From NCBI RefSeq assembly GCF_000420825.1, contig NZ_ATVR01000013.1, positions 26,401 through 90,400 of the forward strand: a stretch of 64,000 nt of DNA, read 5' to 3'. The notes beneath the pieces were generated by a model. The model did not search any database, was not told the DNA's origin, and worked only from the letters and a program-made list of their open reading frames with translations. The position numbers and the translations under genes were made by a program. The number at the start of each line of letters is the position of its first letter. Position 1 is the first letter of the stretch. The stretch comes from Butyrivibrio sp. AE2015 (GTDB taxonomy: Bacteria > Bacillota > Clostridia > Lachnospirales > Lachnospiraceae). Positions 42,439 through 50,902 of this stretch are shown piece by piece.

Positions 42439-45363
42439 TTAGAGAGACTTAATTGCATCTGTCTTGATGATGAATTTAACGCTGCTGTCAACGTCCTCAC
42501 TTGCACCACCGAATGATGTGTAGCTCTCTCCTGCCTCTTTGATTGCTGTCATTCTGTCAGCAAACTCTGTAAGGTCTCCATCGAATGCTTCGTAGAGCTT
42601 CTTGATACCCTCTTCGTCAAGCTTGATTACGCCATCAAGGAGTTCCTGAACACCATCGTCAAGTTTGATAGCACCGTCGTTGAGTTCACCTACACCATCA
42701 TTAAGCTTAATTGCACCATCGTTAAGTTTACCAGCGCCATCATCAAGCTGTCTTGCACCATCGTTGAGCTGATATGCACCATCAACAAGTGCACTGTTGT
42801 TTGAAACAAGTTCCTTGGTTCCATCATGAAGCTGTGAGGCACCACTGCTAAGCTGTCCAAGACCATCTTCAAGAGTTCCTGCTCCATCATAGAGCTGATT
42901 GATACCACTTGAAAGAGCTGCGCTACCGTCTGCTATCTGCTTAGCTGCTGCTACCGCTTCCTGAATGCTAGCAAGTGAAGAAACATCAAGTCCTGATTCC
43001 TTAACCTTTGCAAGTACCTGATCAATTGCTTTATAGCCTGCCTTTGTAGCACCTACAAGTTGACCATAGGATGTGAAAGGAGCGGCTTTTGAAATAATGA
43101 TAGGTGTTAAAGCAGCCTTTCCTTCATCCGAATCCATGTACGCCTTCAGAGCAGCCATTCCCTTATCAGATTTCATGATACTTGCCAATGTATTGGCATC
43201 CAACATTTCAAGTATTGAAGCCTGTCCCGCTTCACTACCTATATAATTTTTGATCAGTGCCTTGCCACTATCACTTGAAAGAAATGCGTTGAGCTTTGAT
43301 GGATCACTTGTTATTGCGGCTAATGCTGCAGCCTGTCCTTCTTCTGTTGCTAAATATTCACTAGCCTTTTGTGCAATCATTTTTTTGCCTTCGTCACTTT
43401 TTAGGTATGTTTCAATCGCACTGGCCTTGCTCTCCTCAAGCATTGCGGCAATCTCTTCATCTGTGTAATACTGGCCAAGTGAATCATTCTGAAGATCATC
43501 CAAGCTAAGAGTAACTGTTGTAGCTGTAGTTGAAACCTTTGATTCTCCAATTAAATCTGTTGTACTTGTACCTTCAGTTGTCTCAGGGGTTGTTGTTTCT
43601 GTGGTTGTTTCAGTAGCTGTGCCTGATGTTGTTGTATCTGTGGTAGTTGTTTCTGTGGTTGTGCCTGTAGTTGTTGTATCTGTGGTAGTTGTATCTGTAG
43701 CTGATTTAGTATTTTCCTCAACTTCTTCTGTATCTTCTGTTTCATCGAGATCTTCGTCATCAGTATCATTATCAGGATTTGTTATTGTATCAGTTTCTAC
43801 ATCCTGTTCAAGATCTTCACCATTTTCTTCTGTAGTAACATTTTTTGTAGAAGTTGATTGAAGTGTAGCTTTTCCGACTTCGACCATCTGTACAAGCTGA
43901 TCTTTGCTTTCAATCTTTCCATCTGCAAGAGCATTTATAAATTTATAAAGCTCATCTGAACACTCTCCTCCGGAAATAAGGTATTCATATGCTGCATAGT
44001 ACATTTTTCTCTGAGTCTGTAATGCTGCAAGCTCTGTTGTTAATTCACTTATTTTTTTCTCATCAAATCCGCCAAGCTTTGCTGTAAGAAGATCACTAAA
44101 CTGTTTTGATCCGGCGGCAAGTGTTGTTGCACCTGTCTTAGCACTTGCAAGACCTTCCTTAAGCTTTGTGGAACCATCCTTAGCAGCTGATGCTCCATCA
44201 GCAAGTTTCGCTGCGCCATCATTTATCTGTCCGGCACCGTCTGTATATTTTACAATTCCATCATATAATGAACCGCTTCCATCATAGAGCTTGCCAGTTC
44301 CGTCCTTCAGGTCCTTTGTTCCATCTTTAAGTTCTTTTGTTCCATCGTAGAGCTCTGTTACACCGTCGCGAAGATCTGATGTACCATTCTTGAGTTCCTT
44401 GCTGCCATCAACAAGCTTTGTTGAACCATCGTTAAGCTCACTCATGTCATCCTTAAGGTCATCGAGCTTATCTGAATCAGAAAGATCAGTTAAGCCAAAG
44501 TCTGAAAGGATATCTGAACTTGCCATTGTGATCGTCATGCCAAGTTCGAAATCTGTTGTATCAGCAGTTACTTCGAAATGATTTGTGAGTTTCTCATCAA
44601 GATCACCGTCTTCGTTAAGTTCTTCCCACTTCTCATCATCGATATCAAGAGATTCTTTAAGGCCAGGAACTGCAACACCCATAACCACGTAGTTGTCGCC
44701 GTCTGAAATAACCTTACCGTTTGAGATCTCTACGTTTGAGAACTTGTCTGAATCAAGCATCATACCTGAAACCATTGCAAATGGTGTGTAAACTTCAATT
44801 TCTTTTCCGTTTACTTCTACAGTCTGTTTTTCTTTATTCTCATAGTCGAAACGAATTGTAACTTTTCCGCTCTTACCAGCAAGTTCCTCAGGAGAAATCT
44901 CTTTTCCATCAAGTGTGTATGTGATCTTCATATTAACAGGAAGCTCTTTGTCTGTTGTTCCCTGATAGTAGATGTCTGCACCTGAAGCATTCCAGGTAAG
45001 TGTTCCGTCACCGTTATCTGTGAAAGTTTCCGAACCCTTTACATTTACGATATCTTTAAGTTCTGTTGTATCTGACATCTCGCTTGATGCATCTGCATTC
45101 TTGAGCCACTCGCTTACGATAACATCGTTTACCGCACCATTGGCATCAGTCTTAACATATACTGTCTCAACCTTGCCTGCCTCAGACTCGCTTGATGCAA
45201 CTGCTGCATTTGTCACCATGCTCTCTTCAATCTCTGACTCAGCCTGTGTCTCAACTGCTGCAGTCTCGTCTGTAACTGTATTGGCTCCGCATGCTACTGA
45301 CATCATAGCAAGCATTGCTGCCATTATAACTGAAAATGATTTCATTAAACTTTTTCTGATCAT
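42439..45363 (-). CDS. Secreted lipoprotein with two Leu-x-x-Gly heptad blocks
   Basis: The 974-residue protein starts with a lipoprotein signal (SVAC, lipid Cys at 25). After a folded part (60-300) a heptad block at about 305-420 repeats xLxDGxx (TKELKDGTKDLKDGTGKLYDG-like). Then come an acidic stretch (515-552), a Thr-rich stretch (554-605), six short repeats of the type SDEGKAAL (655-752), and a second heptad block at 808-915. Such heptads occur in YhgE/Pip-type envelope proteins, but no membrane helix is present here, so it is held only by its lipid. It follows the MMPL transporter and probably works with it outside the membrane. Confidence 0.88.
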   Translation of the reverse strand: MIRKSLMKSFSVIMAAMLAMMSVACGANTVTDETAAVETQAESEIEESMVTNAAVASSESEAGKVETVYVKTDANGAVNDVIVSEWLKNADASSEMSDTTELKDIVNVKGSETFTDNGDGTLTWNASGADIYYQGTTDKELPVNMKITYTLDGKEISPEELAGKSGKVTIRFDYENKEKQTVEVNGKEIEVYTPFAMVSGMMLDSDKFSNVEISNGKVISDGDNYVVMGVAVPGLKESLDIDDEKWEELNEDGDLDEKLTNHFEVTADTTDFELGMTITMASSDILSDFGLTDLSDSDKLDDLKDDMSELNDGSTKLVDGSKELKNGTSDLRDGVTELYDGTKELKDGTKDLKDGTGKLYDGSGSLYDGIVKYTDGAGQINDGAAKLADGASAAKDGSTKLKEGLASAKTGATTLAAGSKQFSDLLTAKLGGFDEKKISELTTELAALQTQRKMYYAAYEYLISGGECSDELYKFINALADGKIESKDQLVQMVEVGKATLQSTSTKNVTTEENGEDLEQDVETDTITNPDNDTDDEDLDETEDTEEVEENTKSATDTTTTDTTTTGTTTETTTTDTTTSGTATETTTETTTPETTEGTSTTDLIGESKVSTTATTVTLSLDDLQNDSLGQYYTDEEIAAMLEESKASAIETYLKSDEGKKMIAQKASEYLATEEGQAAALAAITSDPSKLNAFLSSDSGKALIKNYIGSEAGQASILEMLDANTLASIMKSDKGMAALKAYMDSDEGKAALTPIIISKAAPFTSYGQLVGATKAGYKAIDQVLAKVKESGLDVSSLASIQEAVAAAKQIADGSAALSSGINQLYDGAGTLEDGLGQLSSGASQLHDGTKELVSNNSALVDGAYQLNDGARQLDDGAGKLNDGAIKLNDGVGELNDGAIKLDDGVQELLDGVIKLDEEGIKKLYEAFDGDLTEFADRMTAIKEAGESYTSFGGASEDVDSSVKFIIKTDAIKSL

Positions 45364-45416
45364 GACTAATCTCTCCTCTTTATTATTATTTTTTAATCCC
45401 AGCTAATGGGATTCTC

Positions 45417-45535
45417 ACTAGGCTCGTAAATACCTCAGCAAGTGTTATCAGCACAATGAAGTTCTGCTCTCGGCTAAAGCCTCGCCAGAACACGTTCGGA
45501 CTAGGCTCGAAAAAACCTCGCCAAGTCCTCTCAGC
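45417..45535 (-). repeat. Imperfect 36-bp direct repeat and hairpin between the MMPL and lipoprotein genes
   Basis: Copies at 45417-45452 and 45500-45535 share ACTAGGCTCG and ACCTC and TCAGC ends; the second abuts the MMPL stop codon. Between them GTTCTG...CAGAAC (45461-45490) flanks a GGCT/AGCC stem. The T-run needed for a terminator is absent, so it may process or stabilise RNA between the genes. Confidence 0.55.
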
Positions 45536-47653
45536 TTATGCCACGTGATGGATAAAATCCCCAAAATGGTGGTGCTCATGGTGAACTGCCTCAACGCCCT
45601 TCATTCCGATGGTCGTCTTAACAATTACCCAGTCGAAGAGCATGTACATAGCAGGCAGTACCAAAAGAACTGTGAACATACTGATAATTGCTCCTCTTGC
45701 CATCAGGTTACAGAGTGAACCGATCATATCGATACTTGAGATAAGTCCAACTCCGAATGTCGCTGCAAAGAATGAAAGAGCACTGACAATTACTGATTTC
45801 ATACTTGTTGAAAGAGCTATCAAAGTTGCCTCTTTCTTGTCATGTCCATTCCTTCTCTCATTGAGATATCTGGTTGTCATAAGGATCGCATAGTCAACTG
45901 TTGCTCCCAGCTGAATAGTTCCGATTACGACTGATGAGATGAAAGGAATTGTTGTCTTTGTATAGAACGGAAGTCCCATGTTAACAAAGATAGCAAACTC
46001 AATTACTGCAACAAGGATAAATGGAAGTGATACAGACTTAAGTACGAAGGCAATGATCAAAAATACAAGTCCGATTGAAACTGTGTTAACTACGTTGAAA
46101 TCATGATTTGTAATATTGATCAGATCCTTTGTACAAGGCGCCTCACCAACTACCATAGCCTTTGGATCATAGCTCTTTACAATCTTGTCCACCTGAGTGA
46201 TCTGAGCATTGATCTCGTCAGAAGCTATCTTGTAATCAGTTGTTAAAAGAACCATCTTCCATTCATCGCTTTCGAGCTTATCAAGTGCATCCTCAGGAAT
46301 GAACTCTCTTGGAAGTGCGGGACCAAGTAATGAATCTGTGCCGAGTACTGATAAAATCCCGTCTGTATTTTTTAGCTCTTTTACCATCTGATTCATGGAA
46401 GCTGAATCCAGGTTCTTGTCAACAAGAAGCATGTACGCTGAATTCATCTCAAACTTCTCATCAACTTCGTTGGCACCCTGAACACTCTCAAGGCTGTCTG
46501 GCAAAGTCTGTGTCAGGTCATAATAAACACTTGTGTGATTATTTCCATAAATTGCCGGATATAAAAGTACAAGGAATATAGCAAGGAAAGCAAGGTAATG
46601 CTTTGCCACAAACTTAGGAATTCTGTCAAACTCAGGCATAAGCGGTTTGTGTTTTGTCTTTTCAATGAGGTTATCAAAAACAAGTATCATACTTGGAAGG
46701 ATTGTTACGCATCCGATAACACCAAATATAACGCCCTTAGCCATTACAATTCCCAGGTCAAGTCCAAGTGTAAAGCTCATGAACATAAGTGCTATAAAAC
46801 CTGCAACTGTCGTTATTGAGCTTCCAAGAACTGATGTGAATGTCGCTGAAATAGCGTTTGCCATTGCATCCTTTTTGTCATCATTTCTTTCAAGCTCTTC
46901 CTGGTAGCTGTGCCACAGGAATATTGAATAGTCAAGTGTAACTCCCAGCTGAAGTACTGCACTCAGTGACTGGGTGATAAAAGAAATCTCTCCTTTAAAG
47001 ACGTTGGTACCCATGTTGTAAACGATTGCCATTCCAATACTTAAAAGGAAGAAAAGAGGTATCAGATAGGAATCCATTGTCAGTGAAAGAACTATCACTG
47101 CAAGAAGTACTGCGATTCCTACATATATAGGTGTCTCTTTTTCTGCCATGTTCTTGGTATCTGTTACGATGGCGCTCATGCCGCTCATGAAGCACTGCTT
47201 GTCGGAAATCTTTCTGATGTCCTCAATGGCCTGCATTGTTCCATCTGATGATGTTCCTTCATCAAATACAACGAACATCATTGTGGCGTCTTCGCTATTG
47301 AAAGCATCGTAGACTTCTGTCGGAAGCATCTCCATTGGAACCGACAAATCCATTACGGAGTCGTACCAGATTACATCTGCAACGTGGTCCACATTTTCGA
47401 TTTTTGATTTAAGATTCGCAACATCTTTTTCCTCCATGCCCTCAGCTACATATAGGACAAAAGAGCCTGTGCCAAACTGGTCAAGCAGGATATCCTGCCC
47501 CTTCATGGTCTCGATATCCTTCGGTAAATATGTAAGGATATCGTAATTGACTCTTGTGTTAAAATAGCCGATCGCGGACGGAACAAGAAGTGCTATTGCC
47601 GCTATCAGTATAACATATCTTAGCTTTACAATTAAATGTGAAAGCTTATTCAT
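45536..47653 (-). CDS. MMPL/RND-family membrane transporter
   Basis: The 705-residue transporter has the duplicated RND plan: one helix, an external loop of ~150 residues, five helices, then the same again. Family motifs LQLGVTLDYSIFLWHSYQEE and QLGATVDYAILMTTRYLNE lie at equal places in the two halves, with the Asp residues thought to carry protons. Firmicute relatives export lipids or drugs. I start at ATG 47653 (GGGAGG 10 bp before) instead of a longer in-frame start. It is under TetR control and precedes the heptad lipoprotein. Confidence 0.92.
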   Translation of the reverse strand: MNKLSHLIVKLRYVILIAAIALLVPSAIGYFNTRVNYDILTYLPKDIETMKGQDILLDQFGTGSFVLYVAEGMEEKDVANLKSKIENVDHVADVIWYDSVMDLSVPMEMLPTEVYDAFNSEDATMMFVVFDEGTSSDGTMQAIEDIRKISDKQCFMSGMSAIVTDTKNMAEKETPIYVGIAVLLAVIVLSLTMDSYLIPLFFLLSIGMAIVYNMGTNVFKGEISFITQSLSAVLQLGVTLDYSIFLWHSYQEELERNDDKKDAMANAISATFTSVLGSSITTVAGFIALMFMSFTLGLDLGIVMAKGVIFGVIGCVTILPSMILVFDNLIEKTKHKPLMPEFDRIPKFVAKHYLAFLAIFLVLLYPAIYGNNHTSVYYDLTQTLPDSLESVQGANEVDEKFEMNSAYMLLVDKNLDSASMNQMVKELKNTDGILSVLGTDSLLGPALPREFIPEDALDKLESDEWKMVLLTTDYKIASDEINAQITQVDKIVKSYDPKAMVVGEAPCTKDLINITNHDFNVVNTVSIGLVFLIIAFVLKSVSLPFILVAVIEFAIFVNMGLPFYTKTTIPFISSVVIGTIQLGATVDYAILMTTRYLNERRNGHDKKEATLIALSTSMKSVIVSALSFFAATFGVGLISSIDMIGSLCNLMARGAIISMFTVLLVLPAMYMLFDWVIVKTTIGMKGVEAVHHEHHHFGDFIHHVA

Positions 47654-47722
47654 AACAAACTGCCTCCCTTTTTGTTGATTCATTTTTATTTCAAGCGGAA
47701 CCATTTTTTATGAAATAGTTTA

Positions 47723-47780
47723 TTGACCGCTAGTCATTTTTTATATATTATGGTATAACATGAATATGACCAACGGTCAA
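47723..47780. promoter_or_regulatory. Face-to-face promoters with twin TetR operators
   Basis: The plus-strand promoter is TTGACC (47723-47728), 17 bp, TATTAT (47746-47751). The minus-strand promoter is TTGACC (47780-47775), 17 bp, TATACC (47757-47752). Each -35 box is inside a 13-bp dyad: TGACCGCTAGTCA (47724-47736) and TGACCAACGGTCA (47767-47779). The two -10 boxes touch. A TetR dimer on either dyad would silence both genes. Confidence 0.78.
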
Positions 47781-47904
47781 TATTTTTTCAATAAAAAATT
47801 TATTAAGTGATCCATTGCCTGTCAGAAGAGGCTTTTTTAGCGAATTTACGCAGATTGCAGCATACTTAGTCATATGTTAGAATTAGTGAAACGAGGATAT
47901 AAAA

Positions 47905-48510
47905 ATGGGAAAAGCAGCAGATAATAAGAAATTAAAAATGGAAAATCTTCTCAATACTTCCTTTGAACTTTTCACTTCACAGGGAATAAACAAGACTTCC
48001 ATTTCAGATATCGTTAATAAGGCAGGAGTTGCCAAGGGAACCTTCTATCTTTATTTTAAAGATAAATATGATATAAGGAACAGACTCATCGCCCACAAAT
48101 CAAGTCAACTCTTCATGAAAGCCTATGAGGCTCTCGGAGATGCTGGAATTGAAGGCTTTGAAGACAGACTTATATTTATAATGGACTATGTTTTGGATGA
48201 GCTTGAAGCCAACAAAGGACTTCTTGCTTTCATATATAAAGACCTTTCATGGGCAGTATTCAAAAAAGCACTCACTTCACCTACTCACAGTGAGGACGTT
48301 GACTTTGGCGAAGTATACAGGAAAATGATTGAAGAGTCCGAGCTTGAATTCAAGGACCCGGAAGTAATGCTCTTTCTCATAATAGAGCTTGTTGGTTCAA
48401 CAGGTTACAGTTCTATCATGTACAATGACCCTGTATCCCTCAATGACCTTAAGCCACATCTTGAAAAAACAGTTAGAAATATCATTGAAACACATACAGT
48501 AAAACATTAA
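47905..48510 (+). CDS. TetR-family repressor of the MMPL unit
   Basis: The 201-residue regulator has the TetR DNA-binding helix-turn-helix in its first 60 residues (ISDIVNKAGVAKGTFYLYFKDK) and a ligand-binding C-terminal part. GAGGATAT precedes the ATG. It is divergent from the MMPL gene with the twin dyads between them, so it most likely represses both itself and the transporter until a lipid, fatty acid or drug binds. The ligand is not predictable. Confidence 0.93.
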   Translation: MGKAADNKKLKMENLLNTSFELFTSQGINKTSISDIVNKAGVAKGTFYLYFKDKYDIRNRLIAHKSSQLFMKAYEALGDAGIEGFEDRLIFIMDYVLDELEANKGLLAFIYKDLSWAVFKKALTSPTHSEDVDFGEVYRKMIEESELEFKDPEVMLFLIIELVGSTGYSSIMYNDPVSLNDLKPHLEKTVRNIIETHTVKH

Positions 48511-48511
48511 A

Positions 48512-48544
48512 AAATTCCCGCAGGTCAAAACCCTGTGGGAATTT
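48512..48544. terminator. Bidirectional terminator between tetR-type gene and GH31 gene
   Basis: A 13-bp stem with one wobble (48512-48524 with 48532-48544) has a short loop; A-runs and T-runs flank it on both sides. It serves two convergent genes. Confidence 0.88.
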
Positions 48545-48551
48545 TTATTAG

Positions 48552-50873
48552 TTATTTAAGTATTTCCAATATCGCATCCTTCATTTTTTCAGAAATATCA
48601 AGCCTGCGTATACTTTCCTCAGATTGAAGCTCTCCTCTAAGGTAAGCATCATATATTCTCTGCTTCTGGTCATAACTGAACCTGCATCTCTTAAGGAAAT
48701 CAAACAGATCCTTTTTAGGGTCATTGCGGCCAAGAGTAACGTTTTCTATTACAATCTCTGCGCCCGCAGATGTCTCAACACCATCAAGTTCCACATAAAC
48801 CTGACCGGACTTTTCATCGTAGTCAAAGCCTTCAACCGGATCTGCACCACACAGAACAAATTTATAGTTTCTCTTTTCAGGTAAAAGAGCTGTTTTGCCC
48901 GTTGCTGGATGTATCCTTACAACAAGCTTTCCAGTAGCATTATCATAGTGCTGGCTTATTTTAGTAAAGCCTCCGTTGTCGTTCATATACTCATTGGTAT
49001 TTCCATCATCTTCGTAAAGAGTGTACTCGCCATCTTCACCAACTCCAAGATAAACCGTTAAGTTTGAAGGAAGATTATTCACATCCTCATCGATGTCTGT
49101 GGACATTGGCACAATGCCTCCACCCTTTATAAGTACAGGCATCTGCTCAATTGGCCTGTAGAGCTTTCTCATTTTCTCGCCTTCATAAACTCTTCCGTTA
49201 AAGATATCTATCCATCTTCCTTCAGGGATAAAGGCTAAGACTTCTCCCATCATAAGCTCATCATCAAGCTTTGATGTGATAGGGAAAACAATCAGCTCAC
49301 TTCCAAAATAGTAGCCGTTTCTTGAATGGTATGCTCCCTCTGAATCAGGACTGTTATAGTAAAGAGGCTGCATAAGAGGCTCATCGTTTCTGTACGCTTC
49401 ATAATTTGCAGTGTACAGATAAGGTATCATTTTGTGTCTGAGTCTCATGAAGTCATCCACTATGCTGCGCATAGGCTCCGGAAGGTTCCATGGCTCCTTG
49501 AAAAAGAACGGGTTGCATGAACTGTGAAGTCTCATTATGGGCGAAAATACGCCGAACTGCACCCATCTGCAGGTTCTCTCGCAGTCCTCTTCGCCGTGCA
49601 TATGCCCGCCTATGTCATGGCTCCACCAACCATATCCGACATTTGAAGCAGTTGAAGTAAAAAATGGCTGAATATCAAGGCTTATCCAGGTAGCGCAGGT
49701 ATCCCCGGAAAAACCGATGGGATATCTGTGACTTCCAATACCAGCAAAACGGGAGAATATCATAGCTCTTTTCCCGCGGCGAAGCTGATCTAAGTAGTGA
49801 TAGTGGTTAAGGATCCACAGAGGATCTACACTTCCGGACTTTGCCTTAGTGCCCTGCTGCCAGTCTATCCACCAGAAGTCAACGCCATCCTCTTCATAAG
49901 GCTGCATAACCTCTTCAAAATAGGCATCTACAAAGTTCTTATCCATAAGATCAAAATCAACAGCTTTTTTGGTTGCAGGGTCAATTCCCATGCGCCTTGC
50001 CACTTTGTCATACATAACCTCAAAAGCTCTGATGCCATCAGCCGGATGAAGATTTAATGTAACAGCTTTTCCTCTTTTATGTAGTTCTTTTAAAAATCTC
50101 TTGTAATCCGGAAAATACTCTTCATTCCATGTGTAACCGGTCCAACCGCTTCCGTACTCACTTCCTACATCAGTCAAATGCCAGTCCATATCTATAACCG
50201 CAACCGTAATCGGAACATTTTCTTTTTCAAAGCGTTCCATCAGTTCAAGATAGCTTTTTTCTGTGTACTTTTCATACTTGCTCCACCAGTTTCCAAGTGC
50301 ATACCTTGGAATCATGGGCGCTTTGCCGCACAAATAGTAGAAGTCCTTTAAAGCTTCTTTAAATCTCTTTCCATATCCCCAAAAATAAATATCTTTTTCA
50401 GGATTTTGTCTGTCAAAGATCTCCTCCCCAGAAAGTTCGCAGCTCTCTCCATCATCGAACCATGCATATCCCTCTCTTGAAAAAAGACCTTTCTCATATA
50501 AAACCACGCCGTTGGTCTCATCAAGAGTTCTCACGGTTCCAAAAAGGTTCCATCCATTTTCTCCATAGTTCCAGACAATTCCGTTATCTAAAAGCTTTAT
50601 CTTAAGCCCTTTTGGAGAAAAAGCTTTTTTGTCGTATTCGACTTCAAGCCTTTTTGTCCTAAATAACAATTTGTCTTCATCGTCGCAGACAATATCCACA
50701 TCCACCTGTGGAAAGTCTCTGTTTAAAACTACCTGTGTTGCATTGTCTGTAAAATGTCCGTTTTCCTCATATTCCAGACGGAGCAAGCTCTCCGTCAAAA
50801 CACTGATACGAAAGCTTGCTCCCTGAATTATGTTTTCCTTCGGACAAATGGGTTTAAACTCATATGTCTTCAC
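48552..50873 (-). CDS. GH31 alpha-glucosidase, intracellular
   Basis: The 773-residue glycosidase lacks a signal peptide. The GH31 blocks are ALGNWWSKYEKY, VIDMDWHLTD, the nucleophile region DFWWIDWQQG, and WWSHDIGGHMHG, which follows the acid/base region SGDTCATWISL. The enzyme should release glucose (or xylose) from non-reducing ends of imported oligosaccharides. A helical extension of about 55 residues follows the last beta-domain. The start codon is GTG, 9 bp after GAGGATA. It is the last gene of the permease/lipoprotein operon, 29 bp after the binding protein. Confidence 0.93.
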   Translation of the reverse strand: MKTYEFKPICPKENIIQGASFRISVLTESLLRLEYEENGHFTDNATQVVLNRDFPQVDVDIVCDDEDKLLFRTKRLEVEYDKKAFSPKGLKIKLLDNGIVWNYGENGWNLFGTVRTLDETNGVVLYEKGLFSREGYAWFDDGESCELSGEEIFDRQNPEKDIYFWGYGKRFKEALKDFYYLCGKAPMIPRYALGNWWSKYEKYTEKSYLELMERFEKENVPITVAVIDMDWHLTDVGSEYGSGWTGYTWNEEYFPDYKRFLKELHKRGKAVTLNLHPADGIRAFEVMYDKVARRMGIDPATKKAVDFDLMDKNFVDAYFEEVMQPYEEDGVDFWWIDWQQGTKAKSGSVDPLWILNHYHYLDQLRRGKRAMIFSRFAGIGSHRYPIGFSGDTCATWISLDIQPFFTSTASNVGYGWWSHDIGGHMHGEEDCERTCRWVQFGVFSPIMRLHSSCNPFFFKEPWNLPEPMRSIVDDFMRLRHKMIPYLYTANYEAYRNDEPLMQPLYYNSPDSEGAYHSRNGYYFGSELIVFPITSKLDDELMMGEVLAFIPEGRWIDIFNGRVYEGEKMRKLYRPIEQMPVLIKGGGIVPMSTDIDEDVNNLPSNLTVYLGVGEDGEYTLYEDDGNTNEYMNDNGGFTKISQHYDNATGKLVVRIHPATGKTALLPEKRNYKFVLCGADPVEGFDYDEKSGQVYVELDGVETSAGAEIVIENVTLGRNDPKKDLFDFLKRCRFSYDQKQRIYDAYLRGELQSEESIRRLDISEKMKDAILEILK

Positions 50874-50902
50874 TAAATATATCCTCTTATATCCTAAAAA
50901 AA

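Noticed and set aside
42650..42920. Short regularly spaced DNA repeats that look CRISPR-like
   Set aside because: They encode the heptad xLxDGxx repeats of the lipoprotein in frame, drift in sequence, and have no spacers or cas genes.
43601..43861. Plus-strand Val/Ser-rich ORF
   Set aside because: It is the complementary reading of the Thr-rich low-complexity stretch of the lipoprotein gene.
47817..47838. GCCT/AGGC hairpin followed by six T in the tetR-type leader
   Set aside because: A four-base-pair stem with an 8-nt loop is too weak for an intrinsic terminator, and no alternative structure or leader peptide was seen.
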